Assembly (NCBI GenBank): GCA_033722295.1
Contig: JAWVZH010000002.1
Coordinates: 1-62,612, forward strand
Direction: 5' to 3'
Length of the DNA stretch: 62,612 bases
From: JAWVZH01 sp033722295
GTDB taxonomy: Bacteria; Bacteroidota; Bacteroidia; Chitinophagales; Saprospiraceae
The notes beneath the pieces are model-generated. The model saw only the letters and a list, made by a program, of their open reading frames with translations, did not search any database and had not been told where the DNA came from. Positions 1 to 10,800 of this stretch are shown in pieces. The position numbers and the translations under genes are program-made. Numbering within the stretch: position 1 is the stretch's first letter; each line of letters starts with the position of its first letter.

Positions 1-1
1 G

Positions 2-3000
2 ATGGGTAATGTCCAATGCGAGTGTAGTGATGATGAGGTAAGGACCGTGGAGCTCGGTTTTGTGAACGGAGGCCTCGAGCCCTATACCATTCAGTACAGC
101 GGCGCCCAACTCGATCTCGACAGCGATGGTATCGCGGATGACAGTACAGGGATGTATGTCTATAATTCCGCCAACGGTTATGACGAAACGGATTTCACTC
201 AGTTCCTGGGGGATCTCCTGGTGAACTATACTCAACCTGTTTGGTCTTTCACAATTGTGGACGCCAGAGGTTGTGAGCTTTTCCAGTCAGGCTCTTGTGA
301 TATTGATGATGCTACTGAAGGCCCGACAATCCCTTGTATGGATAATGTGGATAGCTTGTTCACGGAAACCTACGTTTGTGAAAGCCAGTATACCTGGATG
401 CATCCACTTCCTTTTGACAATTGTAAGGTGGTGATATATGATTATCAGATCACTAACCCGGATGGAAGTATAGAAGGTCCCTTTGACCTTGTGAACTTGC
501 TGAACATTGCACCTGGTGCTCCGTTGGATGCTCGCTTTGAGGCAGAATATGAGTTCACAAAGGGAATTTCCACCGTGATGTATTATGCAGAGGATGCAGT
601 GGGACTGTGGGACACATGTTCTTTTACAGTGGAAGTCATAGATGATGATCCACCAGTTTGGCAAAATTGCCCACGATTACCGATCGTAGAAAACGCCGAG
701 ACAGGACATTGTGATGCCTATGTCAATTTCTCTGCACCTTATGCTATCGATAATTGTGCGGATACTGTGACTTACAGACAGATCGATAATACAGGACTCA
801 ATAGTGGAAGTAGATTTCCGGTTGGGACAACGATCCTGATATTTGAGGCTGAGGACGAATGTGGCAATATTGATACATGTGAATACAAGATCATCGTCAA
901 TGATTACTGGGAAACACCGATCATTGAATGTCGTGACAGTGTGTATCAGATCAACGACCTTGATGAGTGTGGTGCTGAGGTCTTCAGCCTGGCGCCGATG
1001 ATATTAGATTCTTGTGCTGAAGCGATTGCGGTCACTTATGTAATCGAGGATGAAAACGGTGATACAGTTAAGGTAGGTTCTGGAGATGCAAGCGGGTCAT
1101 TCTTCCCTGTAGGACTGAACCAGCTCACTTATAATGTTCAGGATCAGCCTCATCTGATGATAACAGAAGTGACTCAACAGCTAATGCCCGGATTGAGAGG
1201 GGATAAACTGATAGGTGGAACAGATCCTAAACCAGGATTTCTTGATCAAGATGACATTTATGGAGACTATATAGAGATCACAAATTTCGGCCCTGCAGCC
1301 ATGGATGTGAGCTGTTTGCAAGTAAATGTGTGTGTGGACACCGGTGTTATTTGTGAATATATTGTACCTAATCTTACTGTAATTCCAGTAGGTGAAGTAC
1401 TGACGCTTCGCGTTGGTTCAGGGGTGGATGATACAACCAATCTGTTCTTTAACATGGGATGCCTTGAGGCTGATATAAATGAACCGCGTGGTTATACCAT
1501 ATCACTATATGACAGGGTTCTTGATGTTGTTACTACCAATGGATTCGATCCAGATGGATGCGGAAACATAGCGATAGTAACAGATGATGACTGGGTGGGG
1601 GATTCAGAGCCTCATTTTTGTTCGGGAAGTTATTACAGGAAGGATATTATTGATCACAATGATCCAAGAGACTGGATAAAAGCAACATCATGCTCCCCGG
1701 CCACAATTGGATCGTTGAACCCGATATTAAAAGAGTATGTCAATATCTGGAACGGGGATACTGTGTCTCTCCAGTCAGTTGCACCTGGAATTGCTACTTG
1801 TAATATTCCGGTGTTGATTGAGGATGTGGAGAAACCGACCTGTGTTGAGTATGATACAATAATCTATTCTCCAGGTTCCAATTTGGGAACCACAATAGAA
1901 TGTGGTGATTGCTTTGAAAGTGTGATCAATGTACCGACCGATCTTCTGATCGGAGATATTAATGTTCTGAACCTCATGGGTACTGCAGAGGATATTTATG
2001 ACCTGGATGTTGTGCTGATCAGCCCTGAAGGAAAGGAAGTAAGGTTGTTCAACAATATTTGTAATCCAGGTGATATGGATTTTAATATTAACCTGGATGA
2101 CGACGCTTTACAGGGTATAGAGTTTGCTCAGTGTAATCCTCTTGGGGGAGGAGGCACTTTTGCTCCTCAAGAAGAACTGAAGGATTATTACCTGGATAAT
2201 ATGATGGGAGATTGGACACTCCAGATCTCCAATAACAGTTGTAACGATGCTGTTGCCGTTCTCGATAATTGGGAGCTTCAGATCATGGGCATCTTGCCCT
2301 ATAGCCAGGGAGACACGATACTTCCGAATGATCCCGGAGAATGTAGCGCAGAGTTCTGTTGGATCCATCCGATCCTGGAAGACAACTGCTGTGTAGGAAC
2401 CATAGATGTTGAATATATTCCGATCAGTCCTGCCGGACTGAGAGTGCCGCGAGGTGGAAGAATCGTACAGGGGAGCAGTGTATGTGAGATTTTTGATGTA
2501 GGACGAACTCTGGTGAAATATACCTTGGTGGATCAGTATGGAAACATGAGTATGTGTTCTTTTGAAGTGGAAGTGGATGATGTGGAAGATCCGATGTTCC
2601 TGAACTGCCCAGGCGATCAGATCGTACACCTCGATTGTGGATTGTGTGACGTAGTTTGGGAGTATCCTTACAGAGCTTCTGATAATTGTTTTGTGGACAC
2701 GATAATCGTAGATCCACCCAATGGAACATTACTACCAATTGGCGATACTACTATTTGTGTTATTGCCATCGATTCAACGGGTAATGCCGACACCTGCAAG
2801 TATAATCTTTCAATAAGGGAGTATCAGCCACTGAGTAATGAGCTCAGTTGTGTGGATGATGTCAATCTTTCTTTGGACCAGAATTGTATCGCCGTACTGA
2901 ATGCGGATATGATCCTGGAAGGATGTAACCACAGATGTTACGATAACTATGAATTGGAGATAGTCGAGGGTTGTGGCAATACAAGGGGACAGCTCCACAG

Positions 3001-6000
3001 TGATACCTTTACCCTTGATGATGTAGGCAAATGCTTCAACGTGACTGTGATAGACCCTGTGTCAGGCAACAGTTGCTGGGGATGTGTTTGTATAGAGGAG
3101 AAGCTGACGCCGGAGTTGGCATGTCCACCCGATGATACGATCAGTTGTATCGAACCATTACATCCTGATTACAGGGGTTATGCAACCTTATTGACATGTG
3201 ATCCAGCAGCATCGATAAACTACGTGGACTCTCTGATCGATTTTGGAGATTGTGAAGACTGGAGAGCCATTCTTTATAGAAAGTGGAGAGTAGTTGATGC
3301 CGACGGTAATAAATCCAGATGTATCCAGACGATCCATATCGAAGCTTTTGATCTGAACGATATTGTTTTCCCGAGAAACTTTGATGACCTGGATCGGCCT
3401 GCGTTAGATTGTGGTAAGTATAAGGTCGATAAAGATATCACACCGCACATTTTAGACTTCCCATTCTGCGTGGATGGTTACTTGTTGGATAGTGCATATT
3501 GGTTCAGGACGGGTGGTGATCCCTCTATATCAAATCCCGATGCCAGAGATCTGAGCGGTGACAGATTACCAAGAGTTCTTGGATGGAACACGATCGAGCT
3601 TGGTCCATCTGAGGGCTTGCCTTCACCTTATCCGGTTTATTATAACGCCCATCCGCAATGGGCATTTTTCGGCGTTTGCTGGGGACCGGAAGAAGAGGTA
3701 AAGTGGCATGGAACAGGTGTCCCGACTATTGAGGGCGTATCCCTCTATGATGAATCGGCGTACTGTGATATTTCAGTTAAATATGAAGATGACATCTATG
3801 AGTTGTGCGGTGATGGATATGGCGTTCTGAGACATTGGAAAGTCTGGGATCTATGCAAACCGACAATATTTGGTATCAATCCGAGAATTTATATCCAAAC
3901 TATCAAGGTCACTGATACCAAAGGTCCAGAGATCCAGTATCCAGATGAGGTTACGGTAGGTACTGATGCGTGGAACTGCTACAGCATGTGGGATGTACCT
4001 GAGCCATGGTTGACGGACAATTGTTCTTCAGAGTTGAGCTACTCGGTAGTGGTATGGGATGGAAGAGCGATCCAGCGTCAGGATGGATCCTGGTATGTAG
4101 AAGGCTTGCCATTGGGTGAGCACCGCGTGGTGATAGAAGCTCGCGATAAGTGTGGTAATACGACCCAGCACGAGATCAAAGTGACGGTGATCGATGATAC
4201 GCCACCGGTAGCGATCTGTAAAGATAAGCTACAGCTGAGCCTGACGGGCAACCAGACACCGGGTACGAACTACAGTGCGATCTGTGCTGAGGATCTTGAC
4301 AAGGCCAGTTACGACAATTGTACGGACTGGGTATGGTTCAAGATGATCAGGATGGATGAGCTGTTGGGTACTGTGAACGGAAGTTTTGCTGACAATACAA
4401 TAGGCTGTGGCGGCATCAACGGAGACGATGATGCTATCATCAGTGGCAACCAGGTATACTTTGATGATTGCAGCAAGTTCTGCTGTGATGATGCCAACGA
4501 TACGACGATACTGGTAGTGTTGAGGGTACACGATGTAGATCCTGGAGCGGGACCTGTGAATCCAGCGAGATATACAGCACCTGCGGGAGATCTGGTAGGC
4601 AGATTTACGGACTGCTGGGTAGAGATAGAGGTAGTGGATAAGGCACAGCCCCTGGTAGTAGCTCCGCCTGACATGGTGGTAAGCTGTATGTTCTGGTTTG
4701 ATGACAGTGAGGATGCGCTGAGCGATCCTGACAATCCTACATTTGGTAGGGTAGTGACTGATCTGAATGAAAGGCAGAAGGTGAAGACGACGGATATAGT
4801 GTGTGAGGAGTGGTGTGAGGATCATCCGAAGTATGACTACGAGCCATCGAGGAATACCCCGGCGATCTGGAGCCAGGCGTGTGACTTTTACAATGTGTAT
4901 TACAACCCTGCGCATCCAGGCGACAAGTACGAGCTGGTATGGGGCTTTGACGGCTATGCCATCCAGACGTGTGGAGTGATGCCGGAGATCAGGGTAGATG
5001 ATAGAAGAGAATGTGGCCAGGGCGTTATCCTGAGGGATGTGATAGTGAGTTACCAGGATGCCAAGACAGGGGGAGTGGTGACGTTCAGAGACAGACAGGA
5101 GATCTGGGTTATAGACTGCGATCCGTTCTATGTGAATGCGGATGACTGTTTTGATGATGAGGATTGTATAGAGTGGCCATTGTTCTGCCAGCAGCCGGAT
5201 CCATTGGAGGGTTGTGGCGCGGATCTGGACCCATACAACAATCCTGACCTGGGTTATCCTGTGGTAGCGAATGGATGTGATGACAACTGTGCATTGATAG
5301 CGATAGATTACCAGGATGAGTACTATAGTATAGAAGACACGGCGTGCTTCAAGGTGATCAGGACGTGGGTGATCATAGACTGGTGTCAGTATGACCCACT
5401 GGATCAGCAGGTCAGAGACGGAGACAATCCAAATGAGGTGAGTCCCGGCAGATGGGAGTACGTGCAGAGTATAGTAGTGAGAGACAAGGTAGATCCAGTG
5501 GTGAGTGTGGAAGTAGGAGATTGTGAGCCTGCTGAGAAGGATTCTCTGGGCGTGTGTCATGCACATCTGGAGATCTGTGCAGAGGCTACGGATGATTGCT
5601 CACCGGACGACTGGTTGGTATATGATTACAAGATAGATGCGTACTCAGATGGCGTAGGTCAGTTTGGTGACTTTGACTTTTATGTAGGCAAGCTGACCCG
5701 AGAGCAGGCGGCCAATGGGCAGGTGTTGAGCCAGGGGCCGACGGATTGCGAGCAGTACAACCAGGGTGGCTACTGCAACCCATTTGCGGATGATCCTACT
5801 CAGCCATTCTGTGCGAGTGGAACGTATCCAGTGGGAACACATACGTTCTACTTCTTTGCCGAGGATGGTTGTGGCAATGTAGTGAAGCATACGGAGGTGA
5901 TAGAGGTTCTTGACTGCAAGGAGCCAACGCCGTACTGCAAGACGGGCATTATTACAGTAGTGATGCCGGCTACGGGAGAAATATGTGTGTGGGCCAATGA

Positions 6001-7480
6001 TCTGAATGACGGTAGTTTTGACAATTGTACGGATACGGCGGATCTGAAGTACTACTTCAATGGAGATCCGACGATGACGAGTTATTGCATAAACTGTGAT
6101 TCGTTTGTAGCTCGCGGAGCGAATGGATCGTTCCGCGTAGAGGTAGAGATGTGGGTAGAGGATGAGGAAGGCAATGCGGATTACTGTGTGACGACCATAG
6201 AGTTCCAGGACAACCAGGATGTATGTCCGAACACGGGATCGATAGCGAATGTGGATGGAGCGATCAGGACGAAGGCAGGAGATGGTGTTGAAGGCGCAGA
6301 AGTGGATCTGATGATGAACGGCGGCTTTATGCGAATGGAGCCCACGGATGCACAGGGACATTATGCGTTTAGTCAGTTGGATATGTACAATGACTATGTG
6401 GTGAAGCCGAGACTGGATAAAGAGTGGTTGAATGGCGTATCGACGAAGGACCTTGTATTGATCCAGAGGCACTTGCTGGGTAAGCAGGAGTTTACGGATG
6501 CATATCAGACGATAGCGGCGGATGTGAACCTGACAGAGAGTGTGACTGCGGGAGATATTTCGTCATTGAGGAAGGTGATCCTGGGCTTGTATGCGGACTT
6601 CAGCGAGTGGGATAACACGTCGTGGAAGTTTGTGGATGCCGATCAGCAGTTTGCGAACATCAAACAACCATGGCCACTGATAGAGGAGTTGAGCTATCCT
6701 GATGTTGATGACAATATGTATGACTCTGATTTTGTGGGTGTGAAAGTGGGAGATGTGTCTGGAGATGCCCGGGCGAATGGAGTGATGGGAAGTCAGACCA
6801 GGGGATATGAAGACATGGTATTGCGGGGAACGGATGAGACAGTGGAAGGTGAGTACTATGTGCTGAGGCTTGATGTGACAGAGGATATGATGCTGAGCGG
6901 CTATCAGTTTACGCTTGACTTTGATGCCGAGAAGGTGTCGTTCGACGGAGTTGTGGAGAATGGCTTTGGACTGGGCGAAGGACATACGGCACTGTGGAAA
7001 GCAGAATCAGGCAAGTTACTGGTCAGTTGGAATGCTACATCAGAGGCTCATCAGTTCTATGCAGGAGAAGCAGCAGTGTTGTTGAGATTCAGATTGCTGG
7101 AAGAGAGAATGGTGGTGTCCGAGACATTTGAGATCTCGAGTGATGTACTGATAGCGGAGGCCTATGATGAAGAGGTAAGAACGTATGATATCAAGGTAGA
7201 CCTGAGTGGAGAACATGAGAGGTTTGCGTTGTATCAGAACGTACCGAACCCGTTTGCTGACAAGACGGTGGTAGGCTTTGAGTTGCCAACGGATATGCCG
7301 TCAGTGATGACGATCTACGACACGTATGGTCAGATAGCGTTGATCCTGAAAGTAGAAGGTAAGAAGGGATATAATGAGATCGAGGTGTCTGAAGACCTTC
7401 TTGGAGGCTCTGGTGTATACTACTATCAGCTGGATGCTGAAGGGTATACACAAACCAAGCGTATGATCTTTAGAAGATAA
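2..7480 (+). CDS. Giant HYR-repeat T9SS-secreted surface protein, 5'-truncated by window edge
   Basis: An open frame of 2492 codons runs from the first bases of the window. There is no signal peptide, so the true start lies upstream and the ATG at base 2 is probably internal. Most of the protein is a chain of HYR/Ig-like modules of about 80-100 residues with recurring DNC, DxTPP and CGN motifs and many cysteines. A lamin-tail-like module is seen at about residues 383-533 and a proprotein-convertase P-domain-like module at about 640-763. Near the end come a Cna-B-like segment, a dockerin-like repeat pair (about 2140-2210, with GVSTKDLVLIQRHLLG and GDISSLRKVILG), a cohesin-like beta domain (about 2270-2400) and a T9SS type A sorting domain (YQNVPNPFADKTVVGF to the C-terminus). 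It is probably exported by T9SS and held on the surface; an adhesive or matrix role is inferred. The next gene is a shorter paralogue. Confidence 0.88.
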   Translation: MGNVQCECSDDEVRTVELGFVNGGLEPYTIQYSGAQLDLDSDGIADDSTGMYVYNSANGYDETDFTQFLGDLLVNYTQPVWSFTIVDARGCELFQSGSCDIDDATEGPTIPCMDNVDSLFTETYVCESQYTWMHPLPFDNCKVVIYDYQITNPDGSIEGPFDLVNLLNIAPGAPLDARFEAEYEFTKGISTVMYYAEDAVGLWDTCSFTVEVIDDDPPVWQNCPRLPIVENAETGHCDAYVNFSAPYAIDNCADTVTYRQIDNTGLNSGSRFPVGTTILIFEAEDECGNIDTCEYKIIVNDYWETPIIECRDSVYQINDLDECGAEVFSLAPMILDSCAEAIAVTYVIEDENGDTVKVGSGDASGSFFPVGLNQLTYNVQDQPHLMITEVTQQLMPGLRGDKLIGGTDPKPGFLDQDDIYGDYIEITNFGPAAMDVSCLQVNVCVDTGVICEYIVPNLTVIPVGEVLTLRVGSGVDDTTNLFFNMGCLEADINEPRGYTISLYDRVLDVVTTNGFDPDGCGNIAIVTDDDWVGDSEPHFCSGSYYRKDIIDHNDPRDWIKATSCSPATIGSLNPILKEYVNIWNGDTVSLQSVAPGIATCNIPVLIEDVEKPTCVEYDTIIYSPGSNLGTTIECGDCFESVINVPTDLLIGDINVLNLMGTAEDIYDLDVVLISPEGKEVRLFNNICNPGDMDFNINLDDDALQGIEFAQCNPLGGGGTFAPQEELKDYYLDNMMGDWTLQISNNSCNDAVAVLDNWELQIMGILPYSQGDTILPNDPGECSAEFCWIHPILEDNCCVGTIDVEYIPISPAGLRVPRGGRIVQGSSVCEIFDVGRTLVKYTLVDQYGNMSMCSFEVEVDDVEDPMFLNCPGDQIVHLDCGLCDVVWEYPYRASDNCFVDTIIVDPPNGTLLPIGDTTICVIAIDSTGNADTCKYNLSIREYQPLSNELSCVDDVNLSLDQNCIAVLNADMILEGCNHRCYDNYELEIVEGCGNTRGQLHSDTFTLDDVGKCFNVTVIDPVSGNSCWGCVCIEEKLTPELACPPDDTISCIEPLHPDYRGYATLLTCDPAASINYVDSLIDFGDCEDWRAILYRKWRVVDADGNKSRCIQTIHIEAFDLNDIVFPRNFDDLDRPALDCGKYKVDKDITPHILDFPFCVDGYLLDSAYWFRTGGDPSISNPDARDLSGDRLPRVLGWNTIELGPSEGLPSPYPVYYNAHPQWAFFGVCWGPEEEVKWHGTGVPTIEGVSLYDESAYCDISVKYEDDIYELCGDGYGVLRHWKVWDLCKPTIFGINPRIYIQTIKVTDTKGPEIQYPDEVTVGTDAWNCYSMWDVPEPWLTDNCSSELSYSVVVWDGRAIQRQDGSWYVEGLPLGEHRVVIEARDKCGNTTQHEIKVTVIDDTPPVAICKDKLQLSLTGNQTPGTNYSAICAEDLDKASYDNCTDWVWFKMIRMDELLGTVNGSFADNTIGCGGINGDDDAIISGNQVYFDDCSKFCCDDANDTTILVVLRVHDVDPGAGPVNPARYTAPAGDLVGRFTDCWVEIEVVDKAQPLVVAPPDMVVSCMFWFDDSEDALSDPDNPTFGRVVTDLNERQKVKTTDIVCEEWCEDHPKYDYEPSRNTPAIWSQACDFYNVYYNPAHPGDKYELVWGFDGYAIQTCGVMPEIRVDDRRECGQGVILRDVIVSYQDAKTGGVVTFRDRQEIWVIDCDPFYVNADDCFDDEDCIEWPLFCQQPDPLEGCGADLDPYNNPDLGYPVVANGCDDNCALIAIDYQDEYYSIEDTACFKVIRTWVIIDWCQYDPLDQQVRDGDNPNEVSPGRWEYVQSIVVRDKVDPVVSVEVGDCEPAEKDSLGVCHAHLEICAEATDDCSPDDWLVYDYKIDAYSDGVGQFGDFDFYVGKLTREQAANGQVLSQGPTDCEQYNQGGYCNPFADDPTQPFCASGTYPVGTHTFYFFAEDGCGNVVKHTEVIEVLDCKEPTPYCKTGIITVVMPATGEICVWANDLNDGSFDNCTDTADLKYYFNGDPTMTSYCINCDSFVARGANGSFRVEVEMWVEDEEGNADYCVTTIEFQDNQDVCPNTGSIANVDGAIRTKAGDGVEGAEVDLMMNGGFMRMEPTDAQGHYAFSQLDMYNDYVVKPRLDKEWLNGVSTKDLVLIQRHLLGKQEFTDAYQTIAADVNLTESVTAGDISSLRKVILGLYADFSEWDNTSWKFVDADQQFANIKQPWPLIEELSYPDVDDNMYDSDFVGVKVGDVSGDARANGVMGSQTRGYEDMVLRGTDETVEGEYYVLRLDVTEDMMLSGYQFTLDFDAEKVSFDGVVENGFGLGEGHTALWKAESGKLLVSWNATSEAHQFYAGEAAVLLRFRLLEERMVVSETFEISSDVLIAEAYDEEVRTYDIKVDLSGEHERFALYQNVPNPFADKTVVGFELPTDMPSVMTIYDTYGQIALILKVEGKKGYNEIEVSEDLLGGSGVYYYQLDAEGYTQTKRMIFRR

Positions 7481-7511
7481 CCAATTCTTATATAGATCCT
7501 ATAATTTTAAT

Positions 7512-7544
7512 GAGAGGTCCGTTCTTATCCTGAACGGGCCTCTC
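7512..7544 (+). terminator. Hairpin terminator after first HYR gene
   Basis: Arms 7512-7524 and 7532-7544 pair over 13 bp with one G-T pair around a 7-base loop and are followed by TTCATTTT. The hairpin lies about 30 bases after the stop codon at 7478-7480 and separates the two HYR genes into different transcription units. Confidence 0.85.
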
Positions 7545-7631
7545 TTCATTTTGAGCACTTTGAGAATCTTTGAATATTCTTGCTCGTAGCTACCCTGCAG
7601 TTATATATTTAAAATTATTTTATATATAATT

Positions 7632-7662
7632 TTTGTATATATAAAAAAAGCATATATATTTG
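7632..7662 (+). promoter_or_regulatory. Bacteroidota-type promoter for second HYR gene
   Basis: TTTG at 7632-7635 and TATATTTG at 7655-7662 are separated by 19 bases, a full match to the Bacteroidota TTTG-N19-TAnnTTTG consensus in a very A/T-rich stretch. Transcription would start near 7668, giving a leader of roughly 170 bases to the ATG at 7840. The rest of the 7545-7839 interval shows no other gene. Confidence 0.7.
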
Positions 7663-7839
7663 ACGCTAAGAACCGATTTATCAACCAACCTTTTGGGTGG
7701 ATTCCTCTACCCGTTTTCGAATGTTAATAGTATTTGACTAGCAAGCGATCAGCGTAACGGCTAATTGATAGCTAGTGGCCTAACCTGCGTCTCAGGTATT
7801 TCGCAGGGCTTACGGAATTGTTTTACTAAACACTTACTA

Positions 7840-10800
7840 ATGGAAAAGATCATACGTTTCCTCAGGCCAACTTATGCCCTAAATGGAGGTTGGATGGTGA
7901 TGCTGAAGAAGGTGGTGCTAGCCACGATTATAGGCATGACTTTGGGCAATTTAGCAGCTTCAGGTGAAAGCTTCGCAGGGATCCCGGACATTTATTATCC
8001 GCCGGATCTCAGGCTAGGCTGTCAAAGTGATACCTCTCCCGACAATACTGGTAGAGCATATTGTATCCAGCATTGTGATTGCGAATACGGTATATCTTAT
8101 ATTGATGAGATCGAAACAACTGGATGTCGTTTTGAATTCATAATTTTCCGCCAGTGGCGCTTCGTCGACTCATGTGGGCGAGAGGAACGTCATGTTCAAA
8201 GAATTACCCTGAGTTGTGACGAGGACTTGGGGGTCGCCAAGCGTGTAGTGGAAATAGACCCGGGATCAAGTGGTGTCCGTGGAAACTTCGATGCAACGTT
8301 TGAAATAATAATTCAGAACAACGGAAACGCCAAGCTGGATCAATTGTTCCTGGAAGACCCGATAGCTCCTGGTTATGGAAATGCCTATTTGGGAATTGTA
8401 GATGGAGGAGAGCCCAGGATTACCTATACCGATGCCCAGATGTCTCCGACCATTGATATTGATTTTGATGGTCAATCCAATACGAGCATTTTTACCGATG
8501 CCTCTAATTGTCTACTGCCTGGGGAGAAGGTGGTCATACAATATACTATCGAGGTCAATCCAAATGCTGCAGGCCGACCGGATACAGCACGCAATCAGGC
8601 CATGGCAGGGGGATTTGATCCTTGCATGGACCTTGTTACCGATCTTTCGGATACAGGTGACGAGACCGTAGGCACAAATCCTGGTGTCCTTGGTGATATG
8701 GGGACATCAGATGATCCTACCTTGCTTCCTCTCGTTTGCGTAGGTACAGGTGCAAAAGCAATTGCGTGTAACCGACATACCAACATATCCCTGGATTCGG
8801 AGTGTTCTCTGGATATACCGGCGTCAATGGTCATGGAAGGTGAGGACTGGGGATGTGATGTCTTTTATGAAGTCATGATCACAGATCATCACGGTCGACC
8901 AATACCAATGCCGATCCCAGGTCATTACAAGGGTGAGACATTGAGCGTTAAAGTTATCGATGCTGTCTTTGGCAATTCTTGTTGGGGAACAGTGCTCATT
9001 GAGGATAAATATGCTCCAACGATCATTTGCGAGAATGACACCATCTACTGTAATGCCATAGATAGTTTACCGGATCCGGTATTTTTTGACAACTGCGATC
9101 CAAACCCGAAATTGATCGAGCTCCATAAGGAGGTGGAACTCCTCACTTGTGACTCACAGTATACCAAGAGGATCACGAGGAGATATCAGGCGGTCGATGA
9201 ATTTGGGAACCGGTCTCAAGTCTGTCGACAGGTTCTCCTATTGAAGCGCATACCACTCGATTCGATCAAATACCCACAGGATTATACGGTTGAAAATAAA
9301 TGGGCACTTAAGTGCAACGGTAATTATCCATTAGATTCAGCAGGCCATCCCAGTCCAAAATTTACCGGCGCACCCAGTATAGGTGGTATTCCCATTTATC
9401 CTTTCTACCAGTATTGTAATGTTAGTGCAGACTATGAAGACAGAATAATAAAACATGGCACGTGTATCAAGAAGATCATGAGGACATGGAGAGTGGTGGA
9501 ATGGATATGTGGCAGAGCCGATATACGTGAAGTACCACAGATCATTCATATTGTAGATGACGAGCCTCCTGTGCTCTCATGCCCTAAGGTGGATTATGTG
9601 ACTACCAATGGAGGCTATGTCTGTGAGGCGGATGTCGAGCTGCCTCCTGCAGATGTTTCGGACAACTGTACAGCGTTTACAATAGATATACATTATCCAG
9701 GCGGAATATTGAAAAATCAAAATGGAGGACGGATTACTCTGCCATTTGGAGTGCATGATGTCATCTACGTAGCGAGGGATTCATGTTATAATGAATCTCG
9801 ATGCACAGTCACGGTTGAAGTTATGGACCATACGCCTCCAGTTACAGTATGTGACGGATTTACTACTGTGGGCCTCAATGAGTTTGGCGAAGCACACTTA
9901 TATGCCGTAACTCTGGATGACGGTACTTATGACGATTGCTATCTCGACAGCTTTGCAGTGCGAAGAATGGATATGGGTCGCCGATGTGGAAATCCGGACA
10001 CTCTATTCAAACCGTATGTAAGATTCTGTTGTGAAGATGTGGATTCGCAGAATGTTATGGTGGTATTCAGAGCATGGGATAAGGCAGGTAATTACAATGA
10101 TTGTATGGTAGAAGTTGAGGTTCAGGATAAGGTGCCACCGGCCATATACTGTCCACCCAATATTACCGTCAGTTGCGATTTCCATTTTGAGATCGACTCG
10201 CTTGGTAAATACTTTGGTACAATAGTACAGGACTACCATGACCGACAGCCTATACATGTGGATGATCCTCATTTTAAAGCGGATGGCCCGCTGTATGATG
10301 GTCACGTCCTCGAAAATTGCGAGGTAACCATAGAGGAGTTTACAGTAGACAGTATTACTCAATGTAGGACTGGATTCATTCTCAGAGGTTTTAGAATAAC
10401 GGATCGCCAGGGATTACAATCTCAGTGCTATCAGAAGATCACTGTTATCGACTATGACCCTTTCGATTCCACAGATATTGTGTGGCCTCTGGATTATCCG
10501 TCGACCACCTGCGGGGTAAGCATTCATCCGGACAGTCTTCCGCAGATCTATGGCCGACCACAGGTCAATGACGACAAATGCAATCTCATCGGAATGCAAT
10601 GGGAGGACCATGTCTTTAGTTTTGTACAGGATTCCCTGGTATGCTTCAAGGTGCTGAGGAAATGGAAGATCATCGATTGGTGTAATTTTAGAATGGTAGA
10701 CAATACGGTTATCTACGATTCCTGGCATTATGAGCAGATCATAAAGGTCAACAATACCATAGATCCGGAATTCACCATGCCATGCGACACAGTGACAGTT

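Noticed and set aside
4229..5566. A 445-codon open frame antisense to the first giant HYR gene, with another of 275 codons at 5645-6472
   Set aside because: The translations are rich in Ile, Arg, His and Tyr in low-complexity order and match no protein style; they mirror the codon bias of the sense gene. Kept only as evidence of the composition shift.
2..7480. DNA repeats in the HYR genes as a CRISPR-like or tandem-repeat array
   Set aside because: The periodicity is at protein level with divergent nucleotide sequence and an open reading frame throughout.
7765..7839. Start of the second HYR gene at the TTG at 7765
   Set aside because: The extra 25 residues precede a normal ATG and add no feature of a signal peptide; TTG is rarer. 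The ATG at 7840 (or 7894) is preferred.
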